The notes beneath the pieces were generated by a model that made no database searches, was not told where the DNA came from, and saw only the letters and a list, made by a program, of their open reading frames with translations. A stretch of DNA of 13,825 nucleotides from DATLYB01 sp964502525. Its GTDB lineage: Bacteria > Bacteroidota > Bacteroidia > Chitinophagales > CAIOSU01. The position numbers and the translations under genes were made by a program. Location: positions 1 to 13,825 of the forward strand of contig CAZCXH010000138.1 of assembly GCA_964502525.1 (NCBI GenBank). Direction: 5' to 3'. Shown piece by piece: positions 13,735 to 13,825 of this stretch (position 1 is the stretch's first letter; each line of letters begins with the position of its first letter).

Positions 13735-13825
13735 TTGGTTGCTGCCGGTCAGTACATTCTATAATAATTACATCCCTTCCTTTAGGTTTGTATTTTGAAT
13801 TTATCAATCAGTTAATCATTATTAT

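Larger units (their letters stand above)
13318..13825. other. Gene-free right end with repeats
   Basis: These 508 bp hold no credible gene. They contain a tandemly duplicated hairpin-rich repeat (13482-13696), a short hairpin at 13722-13734 and, close to the edge, TAGGTTTG (13783-13790), which fits the Bacteroidota -7 box TAnnTTTG exactly but lacks a clear -33 TTG. A plus-strand gene may start just beyond the window. Confidence 0.6.

Noticed and set aside
13406..13798. Plus-strand ORF of 130 codons at the right end
   Set aside because: It is read through the tandem hairpin repeats, giving a Cys/Arg/Leu-rich product without protein character.

Overview
The window looks like a chromosomal piece of a Bacteroidota genome, probably Chitinophagales/Sphingobacteriales-like. 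Three things support this: two secreted proteins end in type IX secretion system (T9SS) C-terminal sorting domains, one gene has the domain order of the T9SS protein PorE, and there is a Bacteroidota-type promoter with a 19-bp spacer (TTTG/TACTTTCG). Shine-Dalgarno sequences are largely absent. No rRNA, tRNA, CRISPR array or complete transposase gene is visible.

Left part (1-3450), a decay zone. It starts with a hairpin and the C-terminal remnant of a REP-associated (Y1/IS200-like) transposase carrying an internal stop. This runs directly into a 5'-truncated dnaA that keeps only the end of the AAA+ region and the DNA-binding domain IV. A bidirectional terminator separates it from two minus-strand genes for secreted T9SS cargo. 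One is an M43-type metalloprotease broken by a one-base frameshift. The other is a cohesin-like adhesion protein split just after its signal peptide by a 158-bp hairpin-ended element. Removing exactly 3202-3359 restores its reading frame.

Middle part (3450-7660), envelope genes on the plus strand. After an intergenic stretch with hairpins and a dispersed repeat come five co-directional ORFs: a 66-aa protein, a 36-aa single-membrane-segment protein, a 181-aa secreted protein, a TPR lipoprotein, and a 709-aa lipoprotein-type metacaspase with a His/Cys dyad and a C-terminal DUF4384-like domain. This run is the best candidate in the window for an uncharacterised functional unit, probably an envelope-localised caspase module.

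Right part (7814-13825), ordinary metabolic and envelope genes. A saccharopine dehydrogenase-like oxidoreductase is convergent, 7 bp apart, with a DUF255/thioredoxin-fold (YyaL/SPATA20-like) protein. Upstream of the latter is a second copy of the dispersed repeat. Then comes the PorE-like protein (TPR, PD40 propeller, carboxypeptidase-regulatory-like and OmpA domains). The last ~500 bp carry no gene but hold a tandem duplication of a ~100-bp hairpin-rich repeat.

A recurring theme is short, GC-rich, perfect hairpins with 3-nt loops in nearly every intergenic gap and in the inserted element. They look like a REP/MITE-type family, and the transposase remnant at the left edge may be related to what moved them.
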